In this document: in pieces, positions 1 through 10,260 of the stretch
How the letters are laid out: the number at the start of each line of letters is the position of its first letter
Numbering within the stretch: position 1 is the first letter of the stretch
NCBI GenBank assembly: GCA_008931825.1
Contig: QXVZ01002044.1
Coordinates: 1-25,285, forward strand
Reading direction: 5' to 3'
Source: Phallusia fumigata
Lineage: Eukaryota; Chordata; Ascidiacea; Phlebobranchia; Ascidiidae
Length of the DNA: 25,285 nt
Notes under the pieces: generated by a model
What the model was told of the DNA's origin: nothing
What the model saw: the letters and a program-made list of their open reading frames with translations, nothing else
The model's database searches: none
Made by a program: the position numbers and the translations under genes

Positions 1-621
1 ATTTTAAAACAGCAAGAACTTGCACTTGTCGAGTCAGCAATACCTTTTCGTCCACGTGTGTTGTTTGAGTGTTAAGTCACGTGTAAACGTTCAAAGTACG
101 CGCACAAAACGTGTTAACTCCCGGCATGTTTACCATGTCAAAATCAAATCAGCTAAGCAAGCTTAGGGATTACACTTTTTCAAAATAATTTGTCACCAAC
201 GTCGGAAATATAGACAATAAAGGCCCCATTATCTTAAAAAGCTTTAACAAAAGCCTCAAAAAAATCTAAATCTAGCCTTGGTAAAACTATTTCCAAAATA
301 AATGTGTAGTTTAAAGTATTTTAACAAAAGTTTATCAAATTGCAACTTAACAGTAAATAATCCCAACACTCGCTTGACAACTAGACTGATGGGCTAAAAG
401 AAACTACATTCCTTAACCTAGCATTCTGCATTATTTTCCAGTGAAAGTAAAAAAACACTTTTTTGCCAAACCGTCATACATTAACTTGACAGTTGACAAA
501 GTTAAACGTGACGTAACAATCGTTATTTTTCTGTCGATTTATTTTTTAATGCTGGGGAGCGTGCAGCACTATAACTTTTTGTTGTACAAGAAATCCAAGA
601 ATTAACTTTGTTTATATGCAG
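1..621 (+). other. Intronic or upstream sequence of the SLC2A gene
   Basis: The first visible exon starts at 622 after a clear acceptor (TTTATATGCAG) and begins in phase 1, so an upstream exon is required. I searched 1-621 for the helix 1-3 coding sequence and did not find it. The stretch is AT-rich, with CACGTG-like sites near 53 and 78 (CACGTG at 53-58) and no coding-looking exon. Confidence 0.6.
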
Positions 622-3600
622 GACTGGCAACCGGTGTTGTCCCACTTTATAATGGGGAGATCTCTCCAAAACGAATTCGTGGTGCTATTGGTGTGGTCAG
701 TCAGTTGTTTATCACAATTGGTAAGTTAAACAACCTATGGTCTAAGATGTATTTGTTATCTTTCATATGACACCCATACACAAATTACATACTCTCAATG
801 GTGTATTGTCATATGGGTGCAGTGGCAATTTTATAGGTGCTGGAGCAATGCTGTCCTATTTTCTGCGTAATTATGCTACTTTTTTCTCTTTCCTCTACAC
901 GTATGACGAAATTTCACTGAAAAGGGTGGATGAATGGAGCTTCGGCACGCTCCGGCAGCACTACACCGCTGGTTTTAGCGTACTTCAGGCTAAATGTACA
1001 TACGATAGAAACGAAATTTTAAACAGCCACAATACAAGAAGAGTACAGTATTGTAAAAAAAACGAGTAAAAAAAATGGGTACAAAGGGCAGCTGTTTTAA
1101 TGCTTTATGTAAATGGGAACTCGACTAACCTCTTTCCTTAAAGCGCGTTATTTGATTATGGTTAAAGGGCCTAGTTGTGCAATGTTTGTTCACACAAGTT
1201 TATTTGCAGGCATTTTGTCCGCCCAGCTGCTCAGTTTGAATGAAGCTTTGGGCACTGCACAATTGTGGCCTTTGCTTCTCGCATTTACGGCCATTCCTTC
1301 AATAACCCAACTTTGCGTTCTGCCGTTCATTCCTGAAAGTCCAAGATGTTTGCTTATTGATAAGAACGACGAAGTAAAAGCAAAAACTGGTTAGTACAGC
1401 CTGGCCCAAATAGTTCTTGAAGGCGACAAGCTTTCTGCATCAAACGTTTCGGCAATAAATCATAAGTGATATTATAAGTTTGCACCAAACACACAGGTAT
1501 TTTATGCACGTAATTGCGGAACATGAGATTGATTGCATCACTGATATTGGCAGTTATTGCCGAAACGTTTGACGAATAAAGCATTTAGCCTCTAAACGCT
1601 ATTGGGGCCAGAATGTTTTTAATAAAAGTTAGAAACAGAACAGTGTTTGTGTCCCAAAACATGGTGGTTTGTAACACTTTTACTTTTTTAAAGTAAGTAC
1701 AAACACAATTTTAAAAATTAACCTTACTTTTTTGCCAGCTTTAATTAGGTTTCGAGGAACCGACGATGTTGCTTCTGAGATTCAGGAGATGCGGGCCGAA
1801 GCAGCAGCAGAAAAAGCAACCGAACAAATGTCCGTCATGGAGCTGATAAAAGATCGTTCTGTGAGATGGCAACTCATTTCGATTGTTGTGTTGCAAATCA
1901 CCCAACAGCTTTGTGGAATAAATGCGGTGAGCGCGTTTCACTGTTCGTCTATTTCGATAATGTTAGTTTAGGATAAATGCTAGGCAAAGTTCTCCAACTG
2001 TTTTGTAAAAATATAACCCGTGGTACACAATTTACGAATTTAAACAGACGCAACATGAAGATACAGGCCAGTATACATCAAGTAGTGGCTTGCATCATCT
2101 GTGGATTTACTGATTTAGTCTGTGTGTGTAGATATTCTTCTACCTAAATACAATATTCGAGGCAGCTGGAGTCCCAGAGGAAACAAGAAATTATGCTTCA
2201 GTTGGAGTTGGATCAGTCAACACGTTGATGACAATTGTATCGGTAAGAAACCTTATAAACACAGTATGCCAGTTTACAAGTTATCTCAAAATGCTAATCA
2301 CTTCGCGTGCCAACACTTTAGTGTGTAATAAAGGTTTAGAATCAACTTAAAGGCTGGCTTACAAGCGCTTTCTGTTGCCCGTTGGTGCAGTTGTACTGCA
2401 TATACCGATGAACATAAAAATTAAATAAACCAGCCTTTGAATCACTAACAATGCAAAAAACTAATAGTTTTGACCACACGGTCCTGGAATATGAACCGTA
2501 ATATCACTTGGCGTGCCATGTATATTCACCTCACAGGTGCCACGCGTGTCAGGGGTCGTTAACTCTGCTATAAGCAAACTCTATGATGACAACTGTAGCC
2601 TCACGTGAACCTTGTAATGAACACGAGCTTTATACCCTGTTATACATAACGTTGCAAAACCGCACCGTGTCGTGCAGCATACCTTCGAACCTCAAGACAT
2701 GTTTATTGGACTAGCTAAAAGTAATATGCACTCGATCAGTGTTTCTCAACCTCTATGTGGTAGCGTACCTCTTGAAGGTAACGTAATGTCGCCACGTGCC
2801 ACCTAATCTAGTTAAATTGTAAAAGCTGGTCAAATTTTCACAAACATATACAAGCGCAGATATTATTGTGAAATGGTGTTATTTGTAGGTGTTTTAAACA
2901 AAATAAACATGATTGATTGATTAATTGTTTGCTTTTTTGCATATAGGTTTTGCTTATGGATCGTGCAGGAAGGAAGGCACTATTGGCTGGTGGATATGCA
3001 ATCTCTGCCGTGTTCTGTACGTTGATGACTGTGTCTTTGTCGCTGCAGGACCAGATTTCCTGGATGTCGAACATGAGCATTGCTTGTGTGATTGGGTTCA
3101 TCGTTGGATTTGCAATTGGCCCTGGTAAGTCAAAAAGGCTCAATATCTCCAGCTTAACCGAAACAAATTGGCGTTGTTTGTGAGGTAGTCGTAAACAATA
3201 ACTGCCGTAATCGTAAAAACAGATCTTAATAGTTTGTGTAAAAGCTTGTCTGGACGTCATCTTTTAACAAACGCTAAGGTACGAAACAGAAAATGCGAGG
3301 CGATAGGTAAATATATCCACAAGACTGTGCATGTAGTAATTCATTCTCACTGTTCACCTATATTGAAAAAAAACGGACAGCCAACTGTGTAAACATGTGT
3401 ACGTGTCTTTGCACCTTTCTAGGCCCGGTTCCGTGGATTTTGACAGCAGAACTGTTTAGACAATCTGCAAGACCGGCAGCCTCTGCTATTGGATGTGGAG
3501 TCAACTGGACGAGTAACTTCATTTTGGCTCTTGTTTTCCCGTTTATGCAGGTTGGCCTACATGTACTTTAAAGCGTTCTAAACTTGTATTTTGAACACTA

Positions 3601-4185
3601 AAAACGGATATGTTCATAACTCGTTTTAAAGTGTGCTTGCCCAAATAGTTATTAAAAGCAATATGCTTTCTAAAAGACCTTATAGGTCGAAACAGTGTGC
3701 ACCGTCTGCAGCTCACAAAATATGCTTTCTTATCTTTAATTTTCAATCGGTGGCATAAGTTTTTGCCGAAACGTGTGTTGAATATGTCGCTTTTAAGAAC
3801 TATAATTGTTGTGTCAGCATATTTTTGAGAAGATTTGAGTATATTTTAGTGATTGGTTTAACAGCCTCAAAACAATTTCTTTACACTTTGGTTCACGTGA
3901 CAAAACTGAGCCAATATTAAAAAATTATTTTCTGTCTTTACCCGATATTTGACTTCAAATGGCTGTTTATATTTTTGGTTTTAGAAAGGTATGGGTTCCT
4001 ATGTGTTCGTGTTTTTCTTGGTGATTTGCGTCATGGCAACGGCCTACGTCATAATTGTGTTGCCCGAGACGAAGAACGAAACCTTTCAAGACATCAACCT
4101 TATGTTCGCCAAGCGAAACGGGATCAAGAAAAACGAACTTGAAATGGCCAATGTTGAAGAAAAAGCTCATATAGTTAAACGCTGA
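622..4185 (+). CDS. SLC2A: SLC2A-family facilitative hexose transporter (GLUT), 3' part, seven exons
   Basis: Exons read at 622-720, 1210-1389, 1739-1926, 2132-2242, 2947-3124, 3423-3550 and 3985-4185; every junction is GT-AG and the phases agree. They give about 361 residues of a roughly 500-residue plasma-membrane transporter, from helix 4 to the C-terminus; helices 1-3 lie before the window. Visible signatures in order: GEISPKRIRGAIG, PESPR (end of helix 6), QQLCGINA (helix 7), DRAGRK, GPGPVPW (helix 10), NWTSNF, and LPETKNETF just before the cytosolic tail. Loop details such as AGVPEE and SLSLQDQISWM recall the GLUT5 group (class II), but the helix-10 Trp, kept in GLUT1 (W388) and lost in GLUT5, is present. 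The helix-7 QLS triplet is QLC here. Family is certain; glucose versus fructose preference cannot be decided. The stop is 258 bp from the convergent dehydrogenase stop. Confidence 0.93.
764..815. repeat. Short inverted repeat in an SLC2A intron
   Basis: CATATGACACCCATACAC at 764-781 faces GTGTATTGTCATATG at 801-815. The arms pair around a loop of about 19 nt, with the CCC of the left arm bulged. It lies in the 721-1209 intron and could be the core of a small foldback element. I see no target-site duplication. Confidence 0.45.
1431..1581. repeat. MITE-like element with perfect 19-bp inverted arms
   Basis: TCAAACGTTTCGGCAATAA at 1440-1458 is the exact reverse complement of TTATTGCCGAAACGTTTGA at 1554-1572. 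Partial matching outside these arms (CTTT...) suggests terminal repeats of nearly 28 bp and a total length of about 150 bp. It occupies most of the 1390-1738 intron. A related end, TTTTTGCCGAAACGTGTGT, occurs near 3762 in another intron of the same gene. A non-autonomous DNA transposon remnant is the simplest reading; no transposase is present. Confidence 0.65.
2339..2446. repeat. MITE-like inverted repeat in an SLC2A intron
   Basis: AAAGGCTGG near 2349-2357 pairs with CCAGCCTTT near 2430-2438, and GAATCA/GAATCAC-type sequence continues the match outward on both sides. The enclosed ~110 bp is non-coding. Arms are imperfect beyond the 9-bp core, so the boundaries are approximate. Confidence 0.45.
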
Positions 4186-4443
4186 CTTGCATTAACAATT
4201 CCTGCCTTGACCCTAAGCTAAACGATCAAAAGATTTAGTGTCTTGATTGGGACAAGAACGACGAAAGCAATTACTCCAAATATGGTCAAGACGTTTTTGT
4301 AAATGCCCTAACAATCCCAGTGTGAAAAGCTGTGCGATAATCTATTTTCATTCGCTCATAACACGTTCAACGTTTACATAAGAGTGCTTGTAATTTTCGT
4401 CAGTAGACACAATATAATTCGGCAGAATACGATCAAAACGGCC
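4186..4443. other. Shared 3' region between convergent genes
   Basis: These 258 bp separate the stop of the SLC2A gene on the plus strand from the stop of the dehydrogenase on the minus strand. I see no canonical AATAAA on either strand here, so both polyadenylation sites probably use variant signals and the 3' UTRs are likely to be close together or overlapping. Confidence 0.55.
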
Positions 4444-7150
4444 TCACTTCATCTTTCGAACCAGTTCTGCAATTCCCTTAAAATATCCCTGCATCGGCGT
4501 TTTGTCTTTTTCCGTGGAATCGACTGACGTGTTTTGCTGCACGGACTTTATATGTTGAGGCAGGAGCAACTTTACCCACAGAATTAACTTCAACTCCTCG
4601 GGAAACATAGAATAAGCCCAGGATTGTAATTGGTGAATCCAATGACCGCTGGTTGAGCGTTCGTGTCCAAGTTGCTTGAGGCAGGCTTTAGCGAACCGCT
4701 GTGATTCTACAACCTAACGTGAAAATATCATCAATAGTCAAATCCACGTTTTTGCAGAACCTATGTGAGATCAACAGGTACATTGGTTCAGGGCTCAAGA
4801 GTTACGGAGGAGCCAATGACCAAAGAACTGTTGTTCCCACATATTGAATGCTGGTTTGTTTCAACATAATCTTTTACATGATCATTAAATGAGACTTTGT
4901 TGCATTTGCAGCTAACTGCAACTTAAAACATCAATTAGCCTTAATTAGAATTTTTATCAACATAATTGGTTGTAAGGGAATGGGTTTATACCGCTTTAAA
5001 AGATTTTTAAGGCCCTGGATGTCGCATTGACCTAATAAAAGCAAAGAGCTTACAAATATGCTTTCCGGCTCTGTATCCATTGGAGATCGCTTTTTGACTC
5101 CGAGAGGTTGCACAGCCATGACGTCAATCTTATCTTCGTACTCAACTGATGCAGCAACTGGACACAGGACAAAGTTTTATGGTAAAAACCTAGGATGGTA
5201 CGTTTTTGTGAACAAATTTAAATTAAGGCCTGTTTAAATGCTACAATTCTATTTGTTTCGGTTACTGTTTTTGGACGAGTAATATTTACAAGTTTTGAAA
5301 GTAAAGGTTAATAACTTCCAAACGAATGACAGATTAGTTGTGACCTGTCAGAACTGATGAGTAACAGCTCTATGTTCCACTTTCTCTAAGTTCTAAGTTT
5401 ATGTCGACACAAGGTTTTCTATGCAAGTTTTCCTACCCTAAGTCGGCCAAACCTGACATCAAATCCCCAGAACAACTTACCAGCAAAGTGGCGGAGGAAG
5501 GCTTTAGCGCCCGACGCGATAGCCATGCCGGGAATTGGTTGATGGGCGTTTTCGCCGCTCACAATGATAATAGCGCTTTTGTGATACCGATGCTGAAGCC
5601 GGGGAATTAAATATTGACTCAGCAGAACTGGTGCAAACATGTTAGTGACCAGACACCTGTGGACAATAATTAAAACAATGGTTTTATAGAAACAGTTCAC
5701 AGTAATCGCTCATACCACATTTGTACGGTTAAACACTGGCACCAATATTATGCTTTTGACGGCGAACATTTTGAACATTTTTGTTCAGGCGAACATTTTG
5801 ACGGTGGCCAAATATTCTATGGGTTTTAGCGAGTAAAAATGTTGATTTCAGACTTGAGACACAGCACCCTCAAATCAAGATACAACGGTTAAAATCCACG
5901 GCTTTTGACCATTCGTCCAGCTTTTGATCACTTGAACTTACTACCTATAGGCGTTAGTAAGCGAAACGTATTTAGACCAGTGGTTGCCAAGCTTGAACTC
6001 ACTGTTTATTAGAATAAAACATGTCCACGTTCGTACAACACTTGACAGTATCTTTATTCCATAGTAAGTGTTACTTTTAATTGCCATACAGATCAGATCA
6101 AATATTCATCCGCTTTCACCTAAAACTTACTGTTTATTCAGTTCAGCACGTTGCTGGTGGAACTTCTTGGACAAGGCGGCCATACCAGCAGCGTGGATTA
6201 CAATAGAAATGTCAAGGTCCTCCACTTGTGCCAGCATGTCGGTGTAAAAGCTGAGGTCGATTGCGTTACGAAAATCTGCCACAATTGTCCGCACCTGCCG
6301 AAATATTTGGGTTTACCGATAAAAGTTGCTGTGCTGTTATGGTTCTGAAATTTAGGAACGCAAGACACGGATTTGAAAAAAAGGCCAACAAGCTCCCTAG
6401 CAGTTATGTGTTGAACTAAGCTTCTAAAATTCTTGGTCAATTTTAAGCGACATATTACTTCTGAAATTTTGGACGCAGACTTTAAAAAAATCCTAATTCA
6501 ACAGTTAGATTCTGAAATTCTCAGTGATTTTTTTGACACATTTAAAAACACAAAGATCGTAGAGCGCTGTATAACTATTTTAAATCAACTTCTGGAAATC
6601 AATACGTATCGGAGAACAGGGCTGATCTGGCTGCATTATAAGCGCCGCATGGAGCTTTGTGTCCTAAAAGTGTAAATGTTCGATAAAATTGCTAAGTGGT
6701 GCAAACAAGCGTTTGATGAATCGTGTAGATAAGATACGAGGGATAAGTCAACTCACAGTTGCTGGAAAAAGCAACTTTCCGATTGCGGTAAATTCCCAGT
6801 TGCACAAAGACGCCTAAAATAACGAAACACCCAGTTACCTTAATGCCGTGTCTCAGGATAAGAACATCTCGAACTTTGTGCAGTTTTTCGATATCCCTTC
6901 CCACCAGAACCAAATTAAAACCTAATCTTGCAAGCTGTATAGTGAATCCATTGCCAGTAGCCGTGGTCGGTGCAGTGATGAGTGCCCAAGTCCCTTTGCC
7001 ATACCGCTCTGGTAAGTTGTGGCACTCACGCAGAAAGAACTTTCTCAGGGCAGTTAGGAGTTTGAGCAAAGCAACAAAAAGTGTAATGCTGCCCACAAAG
7101 GCAAACGTGGAGTAGAGATAGGAATCGGAAAGACAACCCGTGCCAGCCAT
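4444..7150 (-). CDS. HSDL1: Short-chain dehydrogenase of the HSDL1/HSD17B12 group, probable pseudoenzyme, five exons
   Basis: Minus-strand exons: 7150-6839, 6294-6131, 5656-5481, 5157-5054, 4713-4444. All junctions are GT-AG in phase and give 341 residues, close to HSDL1 (330) and HSD17B12 (312). An N-terminal hydrophobic segment (about 11-36) fits the membrane anchor of this subfamily, followed by a Rossmann-type domain (WALIT, LARLGFNLVLVGRD, IVADF, VQPLGV). The nucleotide-binding TGxxxGxG reads TAPTTATG (59-66), NNxG reads HAAG (138-141), the position of the catalytic Ser is Gly193 and that of the catalytic Tyr is Ala206; Lys210 remains. Family members reduce 3-oxoacyl-CoAs or steroids at the ER; HSDL1 has lost its catalytic Tyr. 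The start is the first ATG after a strong acceptor at 7183. Family is certain; the HSDL1 assignment is inferred from the lost residues, and HSD17B12-like is the alternative. Confidence 0.88.
5758..5803. repeat. Short direct repeat in a dehydrogenase intron
   Basis: GGCGAACATTTTGA occurs at 5761-5774 and again at 5788-5801, both flanked by TGACGG-like sequence. It is a minor intronic repeat with no assigned function. Confidence 0.5.
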
Positions 7151-7180
7151 TCTATATGTCGGAAAGAACCCAGCAGAATG

Positions 7181-7184
7181 CCTG
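7181..7184 (-). promoter_or_regulatory. 3' splice acceptor 31 nt before the dehydrogenase ATG (possible trans-splice site)
   Basis: Read on the minus strand the sequence is TTTATTTGTTCAG followed by 31 nt of leader and then ATG at 7150. It is a good pyrimidine-rich acceptor with no obvious upstream exon, so either a 5' UTR intron or spliced-leader addition is likely. Inference only; a 5' cDNA end would settle it. Confidence 0.5.
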
Positions 7185-9380
7185 AACAAATAAAGGTTTT
7201 ATAGCTATGTAAATGTGCCGGCAGTAAAAACGTGTTGTCAGATACACGAGGTACCGTTCTCCAGTCATACACAAACAATGTATGGCGAACAATACACACA
7301 GCACCCTCCATGACTCCTTGTGAACAACACAGAAAATATATATTGTATTGACAACCTTTTTGCTAAGCATCTTTACTAAATACATCAGCCGTTCTTGTCA
7401 CTCGGATAAGCCGACATAAAGAATTGTTTGGTCAAACTACTTGTAAAACAACAAAAACAATCCTCCCTTTTTACCGAAGGAATTTTTGCATTGCAAACTT
7501 TTCATGGTTTGACTACGCTCTCTTTGGGTAAACAAACTGTACATCCAACCTGATCAGTAGATGGGTGTTGGTTAATCATTACTGATACTGCTCTTAACAC
7601 AGCATTTTTACAGCATTTTAAGCAACCTTCGAGGTACGCCACAAGGTAAAACTTAAAATTACTCGACCTTGAAGTTTGCCTGACAAATAACCGCTAAACA
7701 CAGGGTACAAGTTGTAGTATTTGTTTGGTTAAACACCAGCACTGCAAAGGCAAAAAAATGGCAACATATCTGAACTATGGCTAGTTGTAGTCTACATACC
7801 CAATTTACTGCTCCAGAGCAAAAACAAAACAGGTATCTAAGTCTATACTATAGTCACTTGGCTGCTTTAAGCCAGAGGCTTTATTTTGACAACATAAAAC
7901 TGTATTCCAGTCGTAGTCAGCTTTCCTATAAAGGCGTTCTGTGTTAGTGCTCCACGTTTTATCCATCGCTTTACAATAGGGCAAGATACAGATTAGGCTT
8001 TTCTTCTCTCTCCTGGCCAACTCAAACACACCGGCATGGTATGTTTGATTAACTAGGGTGGGAACGTGTTCTGTTTTCACCCTTGGGCCTTCACAACACC
8101 TCAAGCGTTAAGGGCGCTGCGCCACCTTTCATGTGAAAACCAACTGCTTATTTGCCATTGAGTTGAAATACAAATAACAACGAGTATTTGAGGTAGGGCA
8201 CGAATGTGACCTTTTTCTATTGGAAAGCGTAGATCGTTGGCTGCGGATTGTCGTGTGTGAAAATTCATCACGTACACAACGTCTTGCAAGCATGTGTGCA
8301 ATATTTTACTGTTCAAAAAATTCATTCTTATTTTGAGCATATTTTGAATTCGCCTTTGTGCAATATTTTTAAAGCAGTTTTTGCTTTGACAAATTTGCAA
8401 ACAAGCAGTTGAAATGCACGCTGAATGCATTGGTTTATTGTTCTCCTTCTTACAGGGTTTTACCATAAAGGTGCACATATTGTTTTACTCCGTTTTTTCA
8501 TTTTTTTCTGTTTAACGCTGGTTTGGTCAAGGAAAAATCGATCAAAATTTGCACACATGATGGACGATTATCTAACTTTTGAACTGTTTTTCCATCCTCT
8601 AGATAACCTGACAACGCAACGGCATATAGTAAGCTTGTTGGAGCAGCTTGTTAACTGATGATGTTTGGGTTAACTCGACTAACATACAAAACTCGTCAGG
8701 GTGAAACGTTTGTTCCTGGGTTTGTATTCTTTCACGTGCCTCTATCTCTCCATTGCACCGATTAAAGTTGTCACCAAGCTACTGTGCCGCTCCGGACTGT
8801 CGTAAAAATGCAGAAGAAAGACAAACAAACGAGAGAGAGGCCTCTCTCGAATAAAACGAACAAGCCAAAAAAAATGATAAGAACTGCGTTAAGCGAACAC
8901 GGCAGAAACTAGAAGATAAATTAAGTTAGTTTGTTGTATATCTAAGGCCTATAGCAATATGGATACTAAGTAAGCACACGTACACAGAAAAACAGAACAC
9001 ACAAACACCCGAACCCCACACAATATATGTACACACATGTTGCTCGAACAGTTTGGGTGGTTGTTGTAAGTGGGATAAACAAATGTATCACTGGTGCAGG
9101 TAGAAGAAATCGTTAGACCCCTGAAAACATACCGATTGTGAAGAATAAAGGGCTTACAGGTTACAAATTTCAAGTCAGTTTTTAACAGCGCAGGATTGAA
9201 ACACTGAAATGTGGGGAAAGTCGGCCAGACGGCTGTGAAGTGGCAAATTCGGGCAGTGCGCGCCGGTAATAATACACGGAGAAAAACTTGCATCATTTCG
9301 AGTGCTAGAATTGTGCGAGGGCGATTTTGCGCCGATTGATTTGTACTATCGATATACAGGCGGTCATATCCAAACACGAA
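7185..9380. other. Stretch without a recognisable gene
   Basis: Several open frames of 70-142 codons occur on both strands (for example minus 7805-8104 and 8949-9377), but none has a recognisable domain, plausible splice structure or consistent coding bias. A 16-bp perfect palindrome, GAGAGAGGCCTCTCTC, lies at 8833-8848. The left part may hold the promoter and any 5' exon of the dehydrogenase. Confidence 0.5.
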
Positions 9381-9830
9381 AATAACACCAAAGTTTTAAA
9401 ATCGGGGGCGAGCGATCGTTACAACGATTCGCGCGTGGTTTTGTGACGTCACAGTGAGTGCTGGGGGTTTGTCAGTTAAACTTAGTGAATAAAAAAGAAC
9501 AAAACACGACAGATTTTCGCAGCCAAGAGTTTCCAGAGAAAATTTCACAGTGTTGTGTGCACAGAATTTTTAAGTGAAGTGTTGCAAACGAAGTAAGTAA
9601 AATCAAGTTTTGCGCGATCGCATGACGTCACTGATGACGTAACAACACCGGGCTCGCCTTTAAGTTGAGGTGGGGTCGCGCGAGAGAGTATATATGAAAG
9701 GCCGCGTTGCAGTAATGCACTAACGTAAAATCGTAAAATTTCCTAAGGCAATGAAGGTCAGTCACACGTGACCGAGAGGCGTGTCACGTGGGAATGTCAC
9801 GTGACGACGACGGGTGAAAGTAGAAAAATA
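9380..9830 (+). promoter_or_regulatory. CpG-rich promoter with CRE sites, TATA box and three CACGTG boxes
   Basis: This stretch is visibly richer in CpG than its surroundings. It carries TGACGTCA near 9446, the pair TGACGTCA and TGACGTAA near 9623-9641, a TATATATG box at about 9689-9696 on the plus strand, and CACGTG at 9765-9770, 9785-9790 and 9798-9803. The last sits inside the perfect palindrome GTCACGTGAC (9796-9805), which equals the CLEAR site of TFEB/MITF factors and also suits USF/Max. CREB/ATF and bHLH-Zip binding is inferred from motifs only. With the TATA box, transcription would start near 9720 on the plus strand, placing the E-boxes just downstream of the start. No protein gene lies immediately downstream. 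Confidence 0.6.
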
Positions 9831-10260
9831 AAACTTGGGCCGGACGCGCACTGCTTAACGGGAAGTGGTCGGTAAAGCCGCAGATTTTAAAACGAAGAAA
9901 GTTGATCGCTGATGTACAGAAAACTGGGAAGATGCAACGTATAGGAGACCAGTAAAGCACATGGGACAGTATGTTGAGAAGGTACAAGTGAATTCTGAAT
10001 GAAACCGCATAAGGTGTCAATTGCAGCTGATTTGGGGCTAAAGATTTAAAAGACTGTTTGAAGACGGATAACACTGATCACAAAAAAACTCTTTGTTACG
10101 AGAAAGGCCCAACTGCATGTATAGATCAATGCAAGGTAAGGTATTGATTGTGGAAAAACCAAACAAAGGATTTTCTAAACGCAACTTCTTACTACATTAT
10201 CTGAGCACTATTTTCATTTTTAGGACAAATTTGATGTAAGGCAGTTTTTTACAGCATAAG
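9715..10260 (+). ncRNA. Possible spliced non-coding transcript downstream of the orphan promoter
   Basis: From the TATA box at 9690 a plus-strand exon could run to 10135, where GCAAG|GTAAGG is a strong donor. A matching acceptor (TTTTCATTTTTAG) ends at 10223, giving an 88-bp intron typical of this genome. All ATG frames in the exon are short; the ATG at 10117 joined across the intron gives only nine codons. Either this is a non-coding RNA or it is the long 5' leader of a gene whose next exon I could not find. No cDNA evidence is available here. Confidence 0.3.

Noticed and set aside
5401-5610. Plus-strand frame over dehydrogenase exon 3
   Set aside because: Shadow of the real minus-strand exon 5656-5481.
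6433-6675. 80-codon plus-strand frame inside a dehydrogenase intron, protein-like in composition
   Set aside because: Starts with TTG rather than ATG, no homologue recognised, lies entirely in an intron of the opposite strand; at most an old insertion.
7805-8478. Two adjacent minus-strand frames (99 and 125 codons)
   Set aside because: No recognisable family, different frames without a splice junction joining them, ordinary intergenic composition.
8949-9377. 142-codon open frame on the minus strand next to the CpG-rich promoter
   Set aside because: Low-complexity Cys/Val/Leu C-terminus from a GT/CA-rich stretch, no domain, no splice support; likely chance.
9745-9775. ATG AAG followed by GTCAGT at 9751-9762 as a two-codon first coding exon
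   Set aside because: Weak donor, no following exon identified, and the unspliced frame stops after six codons.
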